Source of the DNA: Chakrabartia godavariana
Lineage (GTDB): Bacteria; Pseudomonadota; Alphaproteobacteria; Sphingomonadales; Sphingomonadaceae
DNA: 64,000 nucleotides
Direction of reading: 5' to 3'
Assembly: GCA_005518185.1 (NCBI GenBank)
Contig: RKSN01000002.1
Location: forward strand, 662,352 to 726,351
In this document: positions 9,428 through 18,568 of the stretch, one piece after another
Numbering within the stretch: the first letter of the stretch is position 1
Layout: each line of letters opens with the position of its first letter
The notes under the pieces: model-generated
Databases searched by the model: none
What the model saw: only the letters and a program-made list of their open reading frames with translations
Told to the model about the DNA's origin: nothing
Translations under genes and position numbers: made by a program

Positions 9428-10126
9428 TCAGGCGACGCTTGTACCGAACAGAGAGCCGATCGCCGCTGTCGCGGCCATGGCGAACGCGCCCCAGAAGGTG
9501 ACGCGCAGCACCGCCTTGCCGACAGGTGCGCCGCCCATTTTCGCCCCCACCCCGCCGAGCAGCGCGAGGAAGAGCAGCGAGGCGCCAGCAATCCAGTATT
9601 CCACGCCCATACGCGGCGCGAGAAGCGTCATGAGGAGAGGCAGGGCCGCCCCGATGGAAAAGGCCAGAGCCGACGCCCATGCCGCCTGAATAGGACGCGC
9701 CGCCATCTCTTCGGTCAGGCCCAGCTCATCGCGCAGATGCGCCTTCAGCGCATCCTTCGCCATCAACTGGTCGGTCACCTGTTCGGCGAGCGCGCGGTCG
9801 AGCCCGCGCTTCTCATAAATGGCGATCAGCTCCGCGCGCTCAAAGTCCGGATTGTCCGAAAGCTCGGCCTTTTCCTTGGCAATATCGGCGGCCTCCGCAT
9901 CGGCCTGCGAGCTGACCGAAACATATTCGCCCGCCGCCATCGACATGGCGCCCGCAACCAGACCGGCCGTCCCGGTCAGCAGGATGGCGGCTGTATCCGC
10001 GCCGGCCGCCGCAACGCCAAGGACAAGGCTCGCCGTGGAGACGATCCCGTCATTGGCGCCGAGGACAGACGCCCGCAGCCAGCCGATCCGGTCCAGCAGA
10101 TGGTTTTCAGCATGGATGCGGGCCAT
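9428..10126 (-). CDS. VIT1/CCC1-family transporter (iron/manganese type)
   Basis: A 232-residue integral membrane protein. After a short N-terminal segment (HAENHLLDRIGWLRASVLGANDGIVST) come hydrophobic segments including GLVAGAMSMAAGEYVSVSSQ, typical of the VIT/CCC1 family. A hydrophilic middle part with EKAELSDNPDFERAELIAIY follows, then three further membrane helices. The longer frame begins at 10177, but ATG at 10126 starts the conserved region and lies 4 bp after the stop of the SMP-30 gene, suggesting one operon. Divalent metal transport is inferred from the family. Confidence 0.85.
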   Translation of the reverse strand: MARIHAENHLLDRIGWLRASVLGANDGIVSTASLVLGVAAAGADTAAILLTGTAGLVAGAMSMAAGEYVSVSSQADAEAADIAKEKAELSDNPDFERAELIAIYEKRGLDRALAEQVTDQLMAKDALKAHLRDELGLTEEMAARPIQAAWASALAFSIGAALPLLMTLLAPRMGVEYWIAGASLLFLALLGGVGAKMGGAPVGKAVLRVTFWGAFAMAATAAIGSLFGTSVA

Positions 10127-10130
10127 GGGA

Positions 10131-11045
10131 TCAATACTCCAGCTTGAGACCGGGCCGCTTCCAGCGCGTCTTTGCAAGGCGCCCCGTGCCCGACAGACAG
10201 ATCCACGCGTCCATCATGTCATCGCCGCCAAAGCAGATGTTGGTGGTAAAGACGTCGTCGGTCGCCACGAACTCGACCAGCTCGCCTTCGGGCGAGATGA
10301 CCGAGATGCCGCACTCGCCGATGGTCGCGACGCAGATGTTGCCGCTCGCTTCCATCGCCAGGCTGTCAAAGAACTTGTAGCCAGCAGGCCGATAGATCGG
10401 GATGCCGGGGCCGCCGGGGCCAGCCGTATCATCCACCTTGCCGGGCGCGATGACGTTGAAGGCCATCAGGCGGCAGGTATAGGTCTCCGCCGCATAGAGC
10501 CGCTTGCCGTCCGGAGACAGGCCGACGCCATTGGGGTTGTTCGACGGGAAGATGACTTCCTCCAGCGCGCTGCCATCGGTCTTCGCGTAGAAGATGCCGA
10601 CAATGTCATGACAGCGCTTGGCATAGTCGACCTTGCCGTGATCGGTGAACCAGAAGCCGCCATGCGCATCGAACACGATGTCGTTCGGCCCGCGCAGCAC
10701 GCAGCCGAAATCACCCGACTTGTACAGTACCTCGACGGCACCGGTTTCAATGTCGATCCGCTCGATCCGGCCGCCGGTATAGTCGTCGGCAATGCCGTGC
10801 GGCGCATATTCGCCATTGGCGCCGCGCGCCCAGTTAAACCCGCCATTGTTGGTGCAATAGAGTTTGCCATCAGGGCCAAGCGCCAGACCGTTCGGCCCGC
10901 CACCCGGCTTGGCCACCACCTCCTTGCGACCATCGGGCCACACCCGCGTGATCTGCCCCAGCGCGATCTCCGTCAGGATGACGCTGCCGTCCGGCATGGC
11001 GACCGGTCCCTCAGGGAAGGCCAGACCATCGGTTACGATTTCCAT
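10131..11045 (-). CDS. SMP-30/gluconolactonase/LRE-family protein
   Basis: A 304-residue six-bladed beta-propeller hydrolase. GLAFPEGPVAMPDGS near the N terminus carries the metal-binding Glu, GGGPNGLALGPDGKLY and RGPNDIVFDAHGGFWFTDHG supply the Asn/Asp ligands, and NNPNGVGLSPDGKRLYAAET follows. The family opens sugar lactones such as gluconolactone. No sugar dehydrogenase is adjacent, so the lactone is unknown. It lies 97 bp downstream of the DUF11 gene and directly upstream of the VIT-family gene. Confidence 0.85.
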   Translation of the reverse strand: MEIVTDGLAFPEGPVAMPDGSVILTEIALGQITRVWPDGRKEVVAKPGGGPNGLALGPDGKLYCTNNGGFNWARGANGEYAPHGIADDYTGGRIERIDIETGAVEVLYKSGDFGCVLRGPNDIVFDAHGGFWFTDHGKVDYAKRCHDIVGIFYAKTDGSALEEVIFPSNNPNGVGLSPDGKRLYAAETYTCRLMAFNVIAPGKVDDTAGPGGPGIPIYRPAGYKFFDSLAMEASGNICVATIGECGISVISPEGELVEFVATDDVFTTNICFGGDDMMDAWICLSGTGRLAKTRWKRPGLKLEY

Positions 11046-11142
11046 TCTTCACTCTCCCGCCTTGTTTCATGGTTCTGCACGAAACTTGGCAGGCACGCGC
11101 ACCGTTGGAAAGGCCGAATGCGCAATCCGGATCAGGATTGCA

Positions 11143-12993
11143 TTATTTGATCCGGGTCTGGAACGAGACCGTGAAGCTGGGCTGCCCTGAAGCCGTCGCC
11201 CCCGCCATCACGCCAGTCGGCCGGATACAGACGAAGCGGATCGTCGGATCAAATCCGGCCGCAGGCGTATCGGTGCACGCCGCAAAGCTCGCAGGCGTCG
11301 TTGCCGATTTTGACCAGCGGACATCGGTCGCCGCATTGAAGCTGAGGCCACTGACAGGCGTGCCGTTGGTAAAGGCCACGGCACTTGCCCCATTATATTC
11401 CAGCGCCGCCGGCAACGGGTCCAGAATGAAGATCGTGTTGCTGTCCACACCGAGCGTTCCCGAGTTCGACACATTGATCGCATAGCTGAGCACCGCACCG
11501 GGGATCAGTTTCGGGTTGGTCGTGCCGTTGACGGGATCGGAGATCACGACCGACGACTTGACTGTCGTCAGCGCGGCATTGGACGGACGGGGCGTGTTGG
11601 TAACGGTGCAGGTGATGAGATCACCGAGAATGGGCGTAATCGTTGACGGCACGGCATAGCTGGTGGTCGACCCGTTGCGGGCGTTGGTGCATGACATGGT
11701 CGCGGTATATTGTGCCAGGACCGTCGTCCCGGCCGCCGCCTCTGCGAAGGTGTAGGCCTGCCCCGCCGTCACTTTCGTGAGCGCTGTTGCGCCATTGGTG
11801 ACTGTCGTGCCGGTCCCGGTCGTGGTTGTGGTCGCAATGGTGGTCACACCCCGGGCGATGCTCATGACAAACTGATCGGTGCTGAAGCGCCGCCCCGTAC
11901 CGGCCAAGACCTTCTGGATGCGGACATGGGGAAACGCTGTGTTGGTAAAGGTGCACGCCACCGCATCGCCAAACTGGAGCGCACCAAAATCATAGCTGGT
12001 GGTTGCAAGATTGGTCGGCAGCGGGGTGGAAGAGCCAGTTGCCGTGTTGGTGCAGGACAGGCTGGGACTGTAGCTGGTGATCGGGCTGACACTGCCGCCC
12101 GCCATGGATTCGCTGAGCGTGAGAGGGATGCCTGATGCCAGTGACACGGCCGCTGCGGTGAATGGCCCGGTCCCGGTGCCAGAGGTCGTACCCGTCGCAA
12201 GAATGGTACCGGACGAGGTGGCCTTCACGTCGAACTTGAACTGGTCGGTTGCGTCCACGCGTGCGCCGTTGATGACCTTGGTCAGCCGGATGGATGCAAA
12301 GCGGACCGCGAACATCGCGCCCTGGAGACCCCCGCCGACCAGTGTCGTGCGCACCTGCGTCGGGCTGGTAGACCCCACGATATAGCCACCGACAGTGCCT
12401 GCGACGCCGGTTTCGGTGAAGGTGGCTGTGCCGAGCCCTGATGTCGTCGGGTAGGTCGAGCCGCTGATCGGATCGACCTGATCGAGCAGCGTCCAATTGC
12501 CGCCGTTCGTATCGAAGCTAAGTGACTCTCCCCCGTTGGTGGACTCCGCATCCGCCGCAACGAACATATAAGCCGTGACCGCAGGTGACCCGGGTGGCGG
12601 CGTGATCGCGATGGCGGAAATTGTGACCTGTGTGGTGCCTGCCGCCGTTTGATAGAGGATGGGCCGGTTCGGAATGCCGAGGAACGCCGTGTTGCCGACC
12701 GCGGCACCCGTCCACGACGGCGCGGCAATCGAGGTGATGGCGGCACCCGTCGTCTTGACATTGAACGTCAGCGTCGCGCCATCGGAGAGGGTGTAGCTGA
12801 AGTTCTGCCCCGCGCCGGACCGCGCCGTCGTGTCGTTATAGGCGGTGAAGTCGAGCCAGCAGTAAGTCTGCCAGCTTGCAGGGGCTGTGCCTTGCGACGT
12901 CGCAGGCGCGCACACCGCAGCGAGTGCGGGCCCGGACCAGGCCATGATCAACATGGCAAGCAATTGCGCGAAACGCCGCGCAATGGCCTGCAT
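11143..12993 (-). CDS. Secreted protein with SpaA/prealbumin-like repeats and a C-terminal DUF11 domain
   Basis: About 616 residues from ATG at 12993; the open frame extends to 13050. An N-terminal signal sequence ends near SGPALAAVCAP. Next is an all-beta domain with few charges (residues about 40-240). Two related modules begin LTKVINGARVDATDQFKFDV and IQKVLAGTGRRFSTDQFVMS, each ending in a C-T-F/V-T-N-T strand, as in prealbumin-like SpaA repeats. A C-terminal DUF11 domain contains SYAINVSNSGTLGVDSN. Paired cysteines suggest disulfides outside the cytoplasm. No sorting signal, barrel or anchor is visible. A surface or extracellular structural role is inferred. Confidence 0.75.
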   Translation of the reverse strand: MQAIARRFAQLLAMLIMAWSGPALAAVCAPATSQGTAPASWQTYCWLDFTAYNDTTARSGAGQNFSYTLSDGATLTFNVKTTGAAITSIAAPSWTGAAVGNTAFLGIPNRPILYQTAAGTTQVTISAIAITPPPGSPAVTAYMFVAADAESTNGGESLSFDTNGGNWTLLDQVDPISGSTYPTTSGLGTATFTETGVAGTVGGYIVGSTSPTQVRTTLVGGGLQGAMFAVRFASIRLTKVINGARVDATDQFKFDVKATSSGTILATGTTSGTGTGPFTAAAVSLASGIPLTLSESMAGGSVSPITSYSPSLSCTNTATGSSTPLPTNLATTSYDFGALQFGDAVACTFTNTAFPHVRIQKVLAGTGRRFSTDQFVMSIARGVTTIATTTTTGTGTTVTNGATALTKVTAGQAYTFAEAAAGTTVLAQYTATMSCTNARNGSTTSYAVPSTITPILGDLITCTVTNTPRPSNAALTTVKSSVVISDPVNGTTNPKLIPGAVLSYAINVSNSGTLGVDSNTIFILDPLPAALEYNGASAVAFTNGTPVSGLSFNAATDVRWSKSATTPASFAACTDTPAAGFDPTIRFVCIRPTGVMAGATASGQPSFTVSFQTRIK

Positions 12994-13144
12994 CCTGTCG
13001 TTCCCCAACGCAGTCCCCCCGGCTGTATGGCCTCCTACTCGGGCCCGCACTCGCGTGGTTTTCTAGGTAAAAACCATAAATATATCCATAATGGTGCAAA
13101 GATGGATGTTGCACTGGGCGCTCCCGCGAGCGCATGGAGCGGCG

Positions 13145-13744
13145 ATGACAATCCGATCCCTTTTTGCGACCCCGTTCTACGAAGGAACGCTGGATGATGC
13201 GGACCTGCTCGCGGAGCTTGAGGGCTCCTGCCGGGCGCTGGAGGAAGACGATGTCGCCGGGCAGAACTGGTCGAAGGATCATGGCTATAAGGGCTATACG
13301 TCCTACGCCTCGCTCAATGACCTGACGATCCGCGACCCCGCCTTTGACGACCTGAAGCGCATACTCGACAAGCATGTCCGCGCCTTTGCCGAGGCCTGCC
13401 ATTTCGATCTCGGCCGCAAGCCGAAGCTCGACAGCCTGTGGGTCAACGTGCTGAAGCCGGGCGGCACGCACAGCGGCCATATCCATCCGCACAGCATCAT
13501 TTCGGGCACCTGCTATATTCTGGTGCCCAAGGGCGCTGGCGCGCTCAAGCTGGAGGACCCGCGCCTTGCCCGGATGATGGCGGCGCCTGCCAGGCGCGCC
13601 GATGCGCCACCTGAATTCCAGCCCTTCATCTATGCCGAGCCGCGGCCGGGAACGATCTTCCTCTGGGAAAGCTGGCTCACGCATGAGGTGGTGTCCAGCA
13701 AAGCCAAGACGGACCGCATCTCCATCAGCTTCAATTACCGTTAG
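13145..13744 (+). CDS. TIGR02466-type putative 2-oxoglutarate/Fe(II) oxygenase
   Basis: A 199-residue protein opening MTIRSLFATPFYEG, with GGTHSGHIHPHSIISGTCYI in the middle and THEVVSS..DRISISFN near the C terminus. The spaced His residues and final Arg fit the double-stranded beta-helix metal and 2-oxoglutarate sites of this family. The frame is open from 13091, but ATG at 13145 has GGAG about 6 bp upstream and starts at the conserved LFATPFY. It is divergent from the DUF11 gene and followed at 19 bp by the semialdehyde dehydrogenase gene. The substrate is unknown. Confidence 0.75.
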   Translation: MTIRSLFATPFYEGTLDDADLLAELEGSCRALEEDDVAGQNWSKDHGYKGYTSYASLNDLTIRDPAFDDLKRILDKHVRAFAEACHFDLGRKPKLDSLWVNVLKPGGTHSGHIHPHSIISGTCYILVPKGAGALKLEDPRLARMMAAPARRADAPPEFQPFIYAEPRPGTIFLWESWLTHEVVSSKAKTDRISISFNYR

Positions 13745-13763
13745 ACGGGAGTTATAGAGCGCT

Positions 13764-15197
13764 ATGACACAGACGTACGACGCCGAACTCAAACTCTTCA
13801 TCAATGGCAGCTGGCGCACCGGCGAAGGCCGGAACGAACACGCCGTCGTCAATCCCGCCACCGGAGACGCTATTGCCGCGCTGCCGCTGGCAACCGAGGC
13901 CGATCTCGATGAGGCGCTGGCGGCCTCCGAACGCGGCTTCGCAACATGGCGCGCAATGGACGTCGAGGCGCGCGGCGCCATCCTGCGCAAGGCGGCCACG
14001 CTCATCCGCGAGCGGACGGAGGACATTGCGACCCTCCTGACGCTGGAACAGGGCAAGCCGCTCGTCGAAGCACGCGGCGAAGTCGCCTCTTCCGCCGGGC
14101 TGTTTGACTATTATGCCGAAGAGGCCAAGCGGGCCTATGGCCGCGTGCTGGTGCGCCCGACGGGTCAGAGGTCAATGGTCCTCAAGCAGCCGGTCGGCCC
14201 GACCGCGACCTTCACGCCGTGGAATTTCCCGGTCTATCTGATGTCCAAGAAGCTGGCCGCCGCGCTTGCGGCCGGATGCTCGGTCATCGCCAAGCCGCCG
14301 GAAGAAACGCCGGGCTGCACCTCCGCCCTGATGCGTTGTGTGATCGATGCAGGCGTCCCCGCCGATGTCGCGCAGCTCGTCTATGGCGTGCCTGATACTG
14401 TCAGCCGCCGTCTCATCGGGTCAAAGACGATCCGCAAGGTCAGCTTCACCGGCTCGATCCCGGTCGGCAAGCATCTGATGCGCCTCGCCGCCGATGGCGT
14501 GAAGCGCATCACGATGGAACTCGGCGGCCATGCGCCGGTCCTGATCTTCGACGATTGCGATCTGGAAAAGACGCTCGACATGGTCGTGCCGCAGAAGTTC
14601 CGCAACGCAGGGCAGGTCTGCGTCTCGCCGACACGCTTTTACGTGCAGCGTGGCATCTATGACCGCTTTGTCGAAGGCTTTGCCGCCCGCACAAAGCAGG
14701 TGAAGACGGGCAGCGGGCTGGACCCCGACACCAAGATGGGGCCGCTCGCCAATCCGCGCCGTCCCGATGCGATCGATGCTTTGGTCGAGGACGCCCGCAG
14801 CAAGGGCGCCAAGGTTCTCGCGGGCGGCGCGCGCGGCAATCAGGGCTTCTTCTACCAGCCGACCGTCCTTGCCGATGTGCCGCTGGAGGCCGATGTCATG
14901 TCGAACGAGCCCTTTGGACCGCTCGCGCTCATCCGCCCGTTCGACACCTTCGATGAGGCCATCGAGCAGGCCAACCGCCTGCCTTATGGCCTTGCCGCCT
15001 TTGCCTTCACCGAAAATGGCCGTCAGGCGAACCTGCTCGGCGATGCGATTGAAAGCGGCATGGTCGGCATCAACACCTTTGCCATCTCGGTTCCCGATGC
15101 GCCCTTTGGCGGCATCAAGGAATCGGGCTTTGGCAGCGAAGGCGGGCCGGAAGGGCTGGACAGCTATCTCGTGACCAAGGCGATCCATCAGGCGTGA
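13764..15197 (+). CDS. NAD(P)-dependent succinate-semialdehyde dehydrogenase family protein
   Basis: A 477-residue aldehyde dehydrogenase. FTPWNFPVYLMSKKLAAALA (cofactor site), VSFTGSIPVGKHLM, the catalytic-Glu motif MELGGHAPVLIFDDCDLE and the catalytic-Cys motif RNAGQVCVSPTRFYV are all intact. The C-terminal NTFAISVPDAPFGGIKESGFGSEGG is the GabD-like substrate-loop region. The enzyme oxidises a semialdehyde to an acid in the cytoplasm. Succinic semialdehyde is the best guess, but related enzymes use other omega-oxo acids. It closely follows the 2OG oxygenase gene and may be cotranscribed. Confidence 0.88.
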   Translation: MTQTYDAELKLFINGSWRTGEGRNEHAVVNPATGDAIAALPLATEADLDEALAASERGFATWRAMDVEARGAILRKAATLIRERTEDIATLLTLEQGKPLVEARGEVASSAGLFDYYAEEAKRAYGRVLVRPTGQRSMVLKQPVGPTATFTPWNFPVYLMSKKLAAALAAGCSVIAKPPEETPGCTSALMRCVIDAGVPADVAQLVYGVPDTVSRRLIGSKTIRKVSFTGSIPVGKHLMRLAADGVKRITMELGGHAPVLIFDDCDLEKTLDMVVPQKFRNAGQVCVSPTRFYVQRGIYDRFVEGFAARTKQVKTGSGLDPDTKMGPLANPRRPDAIDALVEDARSKGAKVLAGGARGNQGFFYQPTVLADVPLEADVMSNEPFGPLALIRPFDTFDEAIEQANRLPYGLAAFAFTENGRQANLLGDAIESGMVGINTFAISVPDAPFGGIKESGFGSEGGPEGLDSYLVTKAIHQA

Positions 15198-15266
15198 TCC
15201 AGATCAATGACATTCCGGGGGGCAGCGCCAATGGTGCGATGTCGCCCACTGGAGGAGGATCACGTC

Positions 15267-15455
15267 ATGCCAACCAACGAAGGAACCCTTGATCGCGCCC
15301 TGCGCGTCCTTGTCGGCCTGGCGCTCATTGCGATGGTCTTTGTCGGGCCAAAGGCAGTCTGGGGCTGGATCGGCGTCGTGCCCTTGCTGACCGGCCTGGT
15401 CGGCTTTTGCCCGCTCTATCGTCTGATCGGCATCAACACCTGCCCGCGCCGCTGA
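15267..15455 (+). CDS. Small DUF2892 (YgaP-transmembrane-like) protein
   Basis: A 62-residue membrane protein with two hydrophobic helices (LVGLALIAMVFVGPKAVWGW and IGVVPLLTGLVGFCPLYRLI) and the family ending GINTCPR. The start is set by GGAGGAGG 10 bp upstream of ATG at 15267. DUF2892 helices also occur fused to rhodanese domains in YgaP, but this copy stands alone. The function is unknown. Confidence 0.85.
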   Translation: MPTNEGTLDRALRVLVGLALIAMVFVGPKAVWGWIGVVPLLTGLVGFCPLYRLIGINTCPRR

Positions 15456-15523
15456 CCGCATTCCGGGCATAGCCAGCAGGCCCCGCCTCGCGTAGACGGG
15501 GCCATGGCTTTGAAGGCAGCAAG

Positions 15524-15877
15524 ATGAAACGGCCCCTATGGGTCGCCGCAGGCGTCGCATCGCTTGCGCTCGGTGCGATTGGCGCGGTTCTGCCGCTGTT
15601 GCCGACGGTGCCATTCGTGATCCTGGCCGCCTTCTGCTTTGGACGCGGCAACCCGGCATGGGAGGCAAAGCTCCTCGCCCACTCCACCTTCGGGCCGCAC
15701 ATCCGCAGCTGGCGGGAAAAGGGCGCGATCAGCCGCAAGGGCAAGCTCGCCGCGACAGGTGCGTTCGCCGCCAGCATCCTGTTCGGTTTCTGGGCGATGC
15801 GCTGGCCCTATGTCGCCATTCCGCCCGTGGTCGCCGTGATCTGCCTCAGTTGGCTGTGGACGCGGCCCGAAGCCTGA
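15524..15877 (+). CDS. YbaN-family (DUF454) inner-membrane protein
   Basis: A 117-residue membrane protein starting MKRPLWVAAGVASLALGAIG. The DUF454 hallmark GAVLPLLPTVPFVILAAFCF is followed by FGRGNPAWEAKLLAHSTFGP, and two more hydrophobic segments complete the protein. Length and order match YbaN. It follows the DUF2892 gene by 68 bp. The function is unknown. Confidence 0.85.
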   Translation: MKRPLWVAAGVASLALGAIGAVLPLLPTVPFVILAAFCFGRGNPAWEAKLLAHSTFGPHIRSWREKGAISRKGKLAATGAFAASILFGFWAMRWPYVAIPPVVAVICLSWLWTRPEA

Positions 15878-15914
15878 TCTTCCAAGGGCGGCGCTTCCCG
15901 CCTAAAGACGGTTC

Positions 15915-17570
15915 ATGACAAACACCAAGACACGTACCGGCGGCCGCATCCTTGTCGATCAGCTCGTGATCCAGGGCTGCGACCGCATCTTCTCCGTTCC
16001 CGGTGAGAGCTTCCTCGCGGTGCTCGACGCGCTCCACGATACGCCGCAGATCCAGAACGTCGTCTGCCGTCAGGAAGGCGGCGTAACCTTCATGGCCTGC
16101 GCCGATGGCACGCTGACCGGACGGCCGGGCATCGCCTTTGTGACGCGCGGGCCGGGCGCGACCAATGCCTCCATCGGTGTCCATGTCGCCATGCAGGACT
16201 CGCAGCCGATGATCCTGTTCATCGGCGACGTGGATCGCGGAATGAAGGACCGTGAGGGCTTTCAGGAAGTCGATTTCGCCGCGATGTTCGGACCCTTGTG
16301 CAAATGGGCGGCGCGGATCGACGATCCCGCCCGCATCCCCGAATATGTGGCCCGCGCGTTCAACGTCGCGATGTCGGGTCGGCCCGGTCCGGTCGTCCTC
16401 GCACTGCCTGAGGACATGCTGTGCGAAGACGCGGTGGCGCTTGATCGGCCACGTGTCGATGCCATCATGCAGGCGGCCCAGCCTGACCAGATGGCGGACC
16501 TCGCAGCCCGGCTGAACGCCGCCAAGGCGCCCGTTGCGATCATTGGCGGGGCAGGCTGGACGCCCAAGGCCGCGCGTGATTTCCAGACCTTTGCCGAACG
16601 CTGGGGAATCCCGGTGGCTGCCGGGTTCCGGCGGCAGGATGCCTTCGCCAATGACTCGACTGTCTGGGCGGGCAATCTCGGCTATGGGCCCAATCCGAAG
16701 CTTGTTGCCCGCATCAAGGCGGCGGACCTTGTCCTCGCAGTCGGTGCCCGGCTGGGCGAGGCGACGACCGACAGCTACACGCTGATCACGCCCGACCATC
16801 CCCGCCAGACGCTCATTCACGTCCATCCCGACCCAAACGAGCTGCACCATGTCTATCACGCAGACCTTGCCATCTGCGCGGACATGACACGCTTTGCCGA
16901 AGCGGCCGCCGCGCTCCCCCCGCCTGCGACGCCGTCATCTGCCGGTGCCGAAGCCCATGCCGAATGGCGCGCGTGGAACACGCCCGCGCCTTTCGAGACC
17001 AAGGTCGATCTCGGCATGTGCGTGGCGGCGATGCGCGACGCACTCCCGGCCGACACGGTGATCTGCAACGGCGCGGGGAACTTCTCCGGCTGGTGGCACC
17101 GCTATTGGCCCTATGGCGGCCCGGGCACGCAACTGGCCCCGACGGCGGGCGCGATGGGCTATGGCCCGCCCGCCGCCGTGGCCGCAGCCCTCCGGCGCCC
17201 GGACAGGACGGTCGTCGCCCTCGCCGGGGATGGCGACTTCATGATGAACGGGCAGGAACTGGCCACCGCCATGCAATATGGCTGCAACATCATCGTGATC
17301 GTCGTCGACAATGGCGTTTACGGCACGATCCGCATGCACCAGGAACGTGAATATCCGACGCGTATCTCCGGCACGGCGCTGTCCAACCCCGACTTTGCCG
17401 AGCTTGCCCGCGCTTATGGCGGCTGGGCGGCGACCGTCGAGACCACTGAAGCGTTTGCCCCGGCGCTGGCGGAGGCGAAGGAGCGATCAGGGCTGCGTCT
17501 GCTTCACCTGAAGACCGACCCCGAACGGATCAGCGCAGGGACAACGATTTCGGCGTTGCGGGGAAACTGA
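15915..17570 (+). CDS. Thiamine-diphosphate-dependent acetolactate-synthase-like enzyme
   Basis: A 551-residue protein with the three domains of the POX/acetohydroxyacid synthase family. The N-terminal Pyr domain holds FSVPGESFLAVLDAL and the cofactor-activating Glu in VCRQEGGVTFMA. A central nucleotide-fold domain includes PVAIIGGAGWTPKAARDF. The C-terminal PP domain has the TPP/Mg motif GDGDFMMNGQELATAM through IVVDNGVYGTI. No regulatory ilvN gene is adjacent, so it is probably a catabolic or orphan enzyme rather than the valine-pathway synthase. Its substrate, a 2-oxo acid or an oxalyl/benzoyl-type compound, cannot be read from sequence. Confidence 0.82.
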   Translation: MTNTKTRTGGRILVDQLVIQGCDRIFSVPGESFLAVLDALHDTPQIQNVVCRQEGGVTFMACADGTLTGRPGIAFVTRGPGATNASIGVHVAMQDSQPMILFIGDVDRGMKDREGFQEVDFAAMFGPLCKWAARIDDPARIPEYVARAFNVAMSGRPGPVVLALPEDMLCEDAVALDRPRVDAIMQAAQPDQMADLAARLNAAKAPVAIIGGAGWTPKAARDFQTFAERWGIPVAAGFRRQDAFANDSTVWAGNLGYGPNPKLVARIKAADLVLAVGARLGEATTDSYTLITPDHPRQTLIHVHPDPNELHHVYHADLAICADMTRFAEAAAALPPPATPSSAGAEAHAEWRAWNTPAPFETKVDLGMCVAAMRDALPADTVICNGAGNFSGWWHRYWPYGGPGTQLAPTAGAMGYGPPAAVAAALRRPDRTVVALAGDGDFMMNGQELATAMQYGCNIIVIVVDNGVYGTIRMHQEREYPTRISGTALSNPDFAELARAYGGWAATVETTEAFAPALAEAKERSGLRLLHLKTDPERISAGTTISALRGN

Positions 17571-17576
17571 ACACCC

Positions 17577-17661
17577 GCTTGCCCTGAGCATGTCGAAGGG
17601 CCGTCCCGTTCCATCGCGAAGGGGAAGGATGAGGCTTCGACAAGCTCAGCCCGAACGGGAC
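17577..17661. repeat. Palindromic intergenic repeat, family A, copy 1
   Basis: Imperfect long inverted repeat whose arms contain GCCCTGAGCATGTCGAAGGG and CTTCGACAAGCTCAGCCC. It fills the gap between the convergent TPP-enzyme and NUDIX genes. As RNA it would form a long hairpin from either strand, so a bidirectional terminator role is plausible. Confidence 0.8.
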
Positions 17662-17674
17662 GAAGTGTATCGGC

Positions 17675-18463
17675 CTAGTCCCCCGCGCGCTTGGCCGTGC
17701 GGAAGCTCTCCCGCGTCACCGGATAGCCGAGGCCCTCCGGGATGCAGAGCCACGTCTCCTCCCCGTGCTTTTCGACCCAGGGCGTGACCATTTCCACGGG
17801 GGTCTCCCGGGCATGGTCTGCAGCCGCATCAAAGCTGTCGAACATCGCGAGGCGTTCCAGATTGCGGTGCGTGGGGAAGATGACATGGACGTCACCGCGC
17901 AGTGCGGCGTCGATCGTGGCTTGCGCGCTGTCCCAGAAAGTGCGGACATTCTCGGTCGCATCGACAATGGCTTCGGGCAGATCATCGGGCGCCCGCGCAA
18001 TGTAGAAGCGCGTGTCAAACACCCGGGCTTCCTTGAAATTGGGCCGCCAGCGGGCAAAAGGCACGAGCTGGTGCAGGTCAAGCTCTAGCTGGGCCGCGTC
18101 AAGAAGTTCGCTGAACAGCTTGCGATCATGCAGCGCCTTGCGCGCCTCCTCCAGCCAGCCGGAGGGCGGTGCCGTCGTGAGGCCAATGGGGACGCCCGAT
18201 TCCTCGATGGTCTCGCGGATGGCAGCGATGCGCGCGGCGGCGCAATCAAGCTCGATATACCCGTGACGAGCGGCCAGCAGATGATCGTCGGCATCGATGC
18301 GGCCACCGGGAAAGACGATTGCCCCACCCGCAAAGGCCATCCCCTTGGAACGTTCGACCAGCAGCAGTTCGGGCGGACCCGCCTCCCGTTCCCGAAACAG
18401 GATGAGCGTCGCGGCGGGAATGGCAGGCACCATGTTGTTCGGATCACCGGTTTCGATATTCAC
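17675..18463 (-). CDS. NUDIX hydrolase (NUDT7/NUDT19-like)
   Basis: About 262 residues. The fold starts PAIPAATLILFRE, followed by LLLVERSKGMAFAGGAIVFPGGRID and the NUDIX core AAIRETIEESGV. An extended insert of roughly 20 residues separates the FPGGR element from the core, as in NUDT19 or acyl-CoA-type hydrolases. The long open frame reaches 18931, but GTG at 18463 has GGAGAGAG 8 bp upstream and begins just before the fold. A nucleoside-diphosphate-linked substrate such as CoA or acyl-CoA is likely from the family. It is divergent from the DUF4126 gene. Confidence 0.82.
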   Translation of the reverse strand: MNIETGDPNNMVPAIPAATLILFREREAGPPELLLVERSKGMAFAGGAIVFPGGRIDADDHLLAARHGYIELDCAAARIAAIRETIEESGVPIGLTTAPPSGWLEEARKALHDRKLFSELLDAAQLELDLHQLVPFARWRPNFKEARVFDTRFYIARAPDDLPEAIVDATENVRTFWDSAQATIDAALRGDVHVIFPTHRNLERLAMFDSFDAAADHARETPVEMVTPWVEKHGEETWLCIPEGLGYPVTRESFRTAKRAGD

Positions 18464-18568
18464 GCGCGTCTCTCTCCTGCCGGACTGTTTCCGTACGTCG
18501 TGTCTTGAACCACAGCGCGCGACGCGACAAGCTGCTAACTCGACCAGTCCGGTCGGCAGGAGAAGGTC

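Noticed and set aside
10131..11045. SMP-30 lactonase as part of the sugar LacI regulon
   Set aside because: No CAATCGATTG site is seen nearby and the scoAB genes intervene; a link to the sugar locus is not supported.
15846..16859. Minus-strand open frame of 337 codons within the TPP enzyme gene
   Set aside because: The plus strand has intact TPP-enzyme motifs across the whole region; the other frame is a codon-bias shadow.
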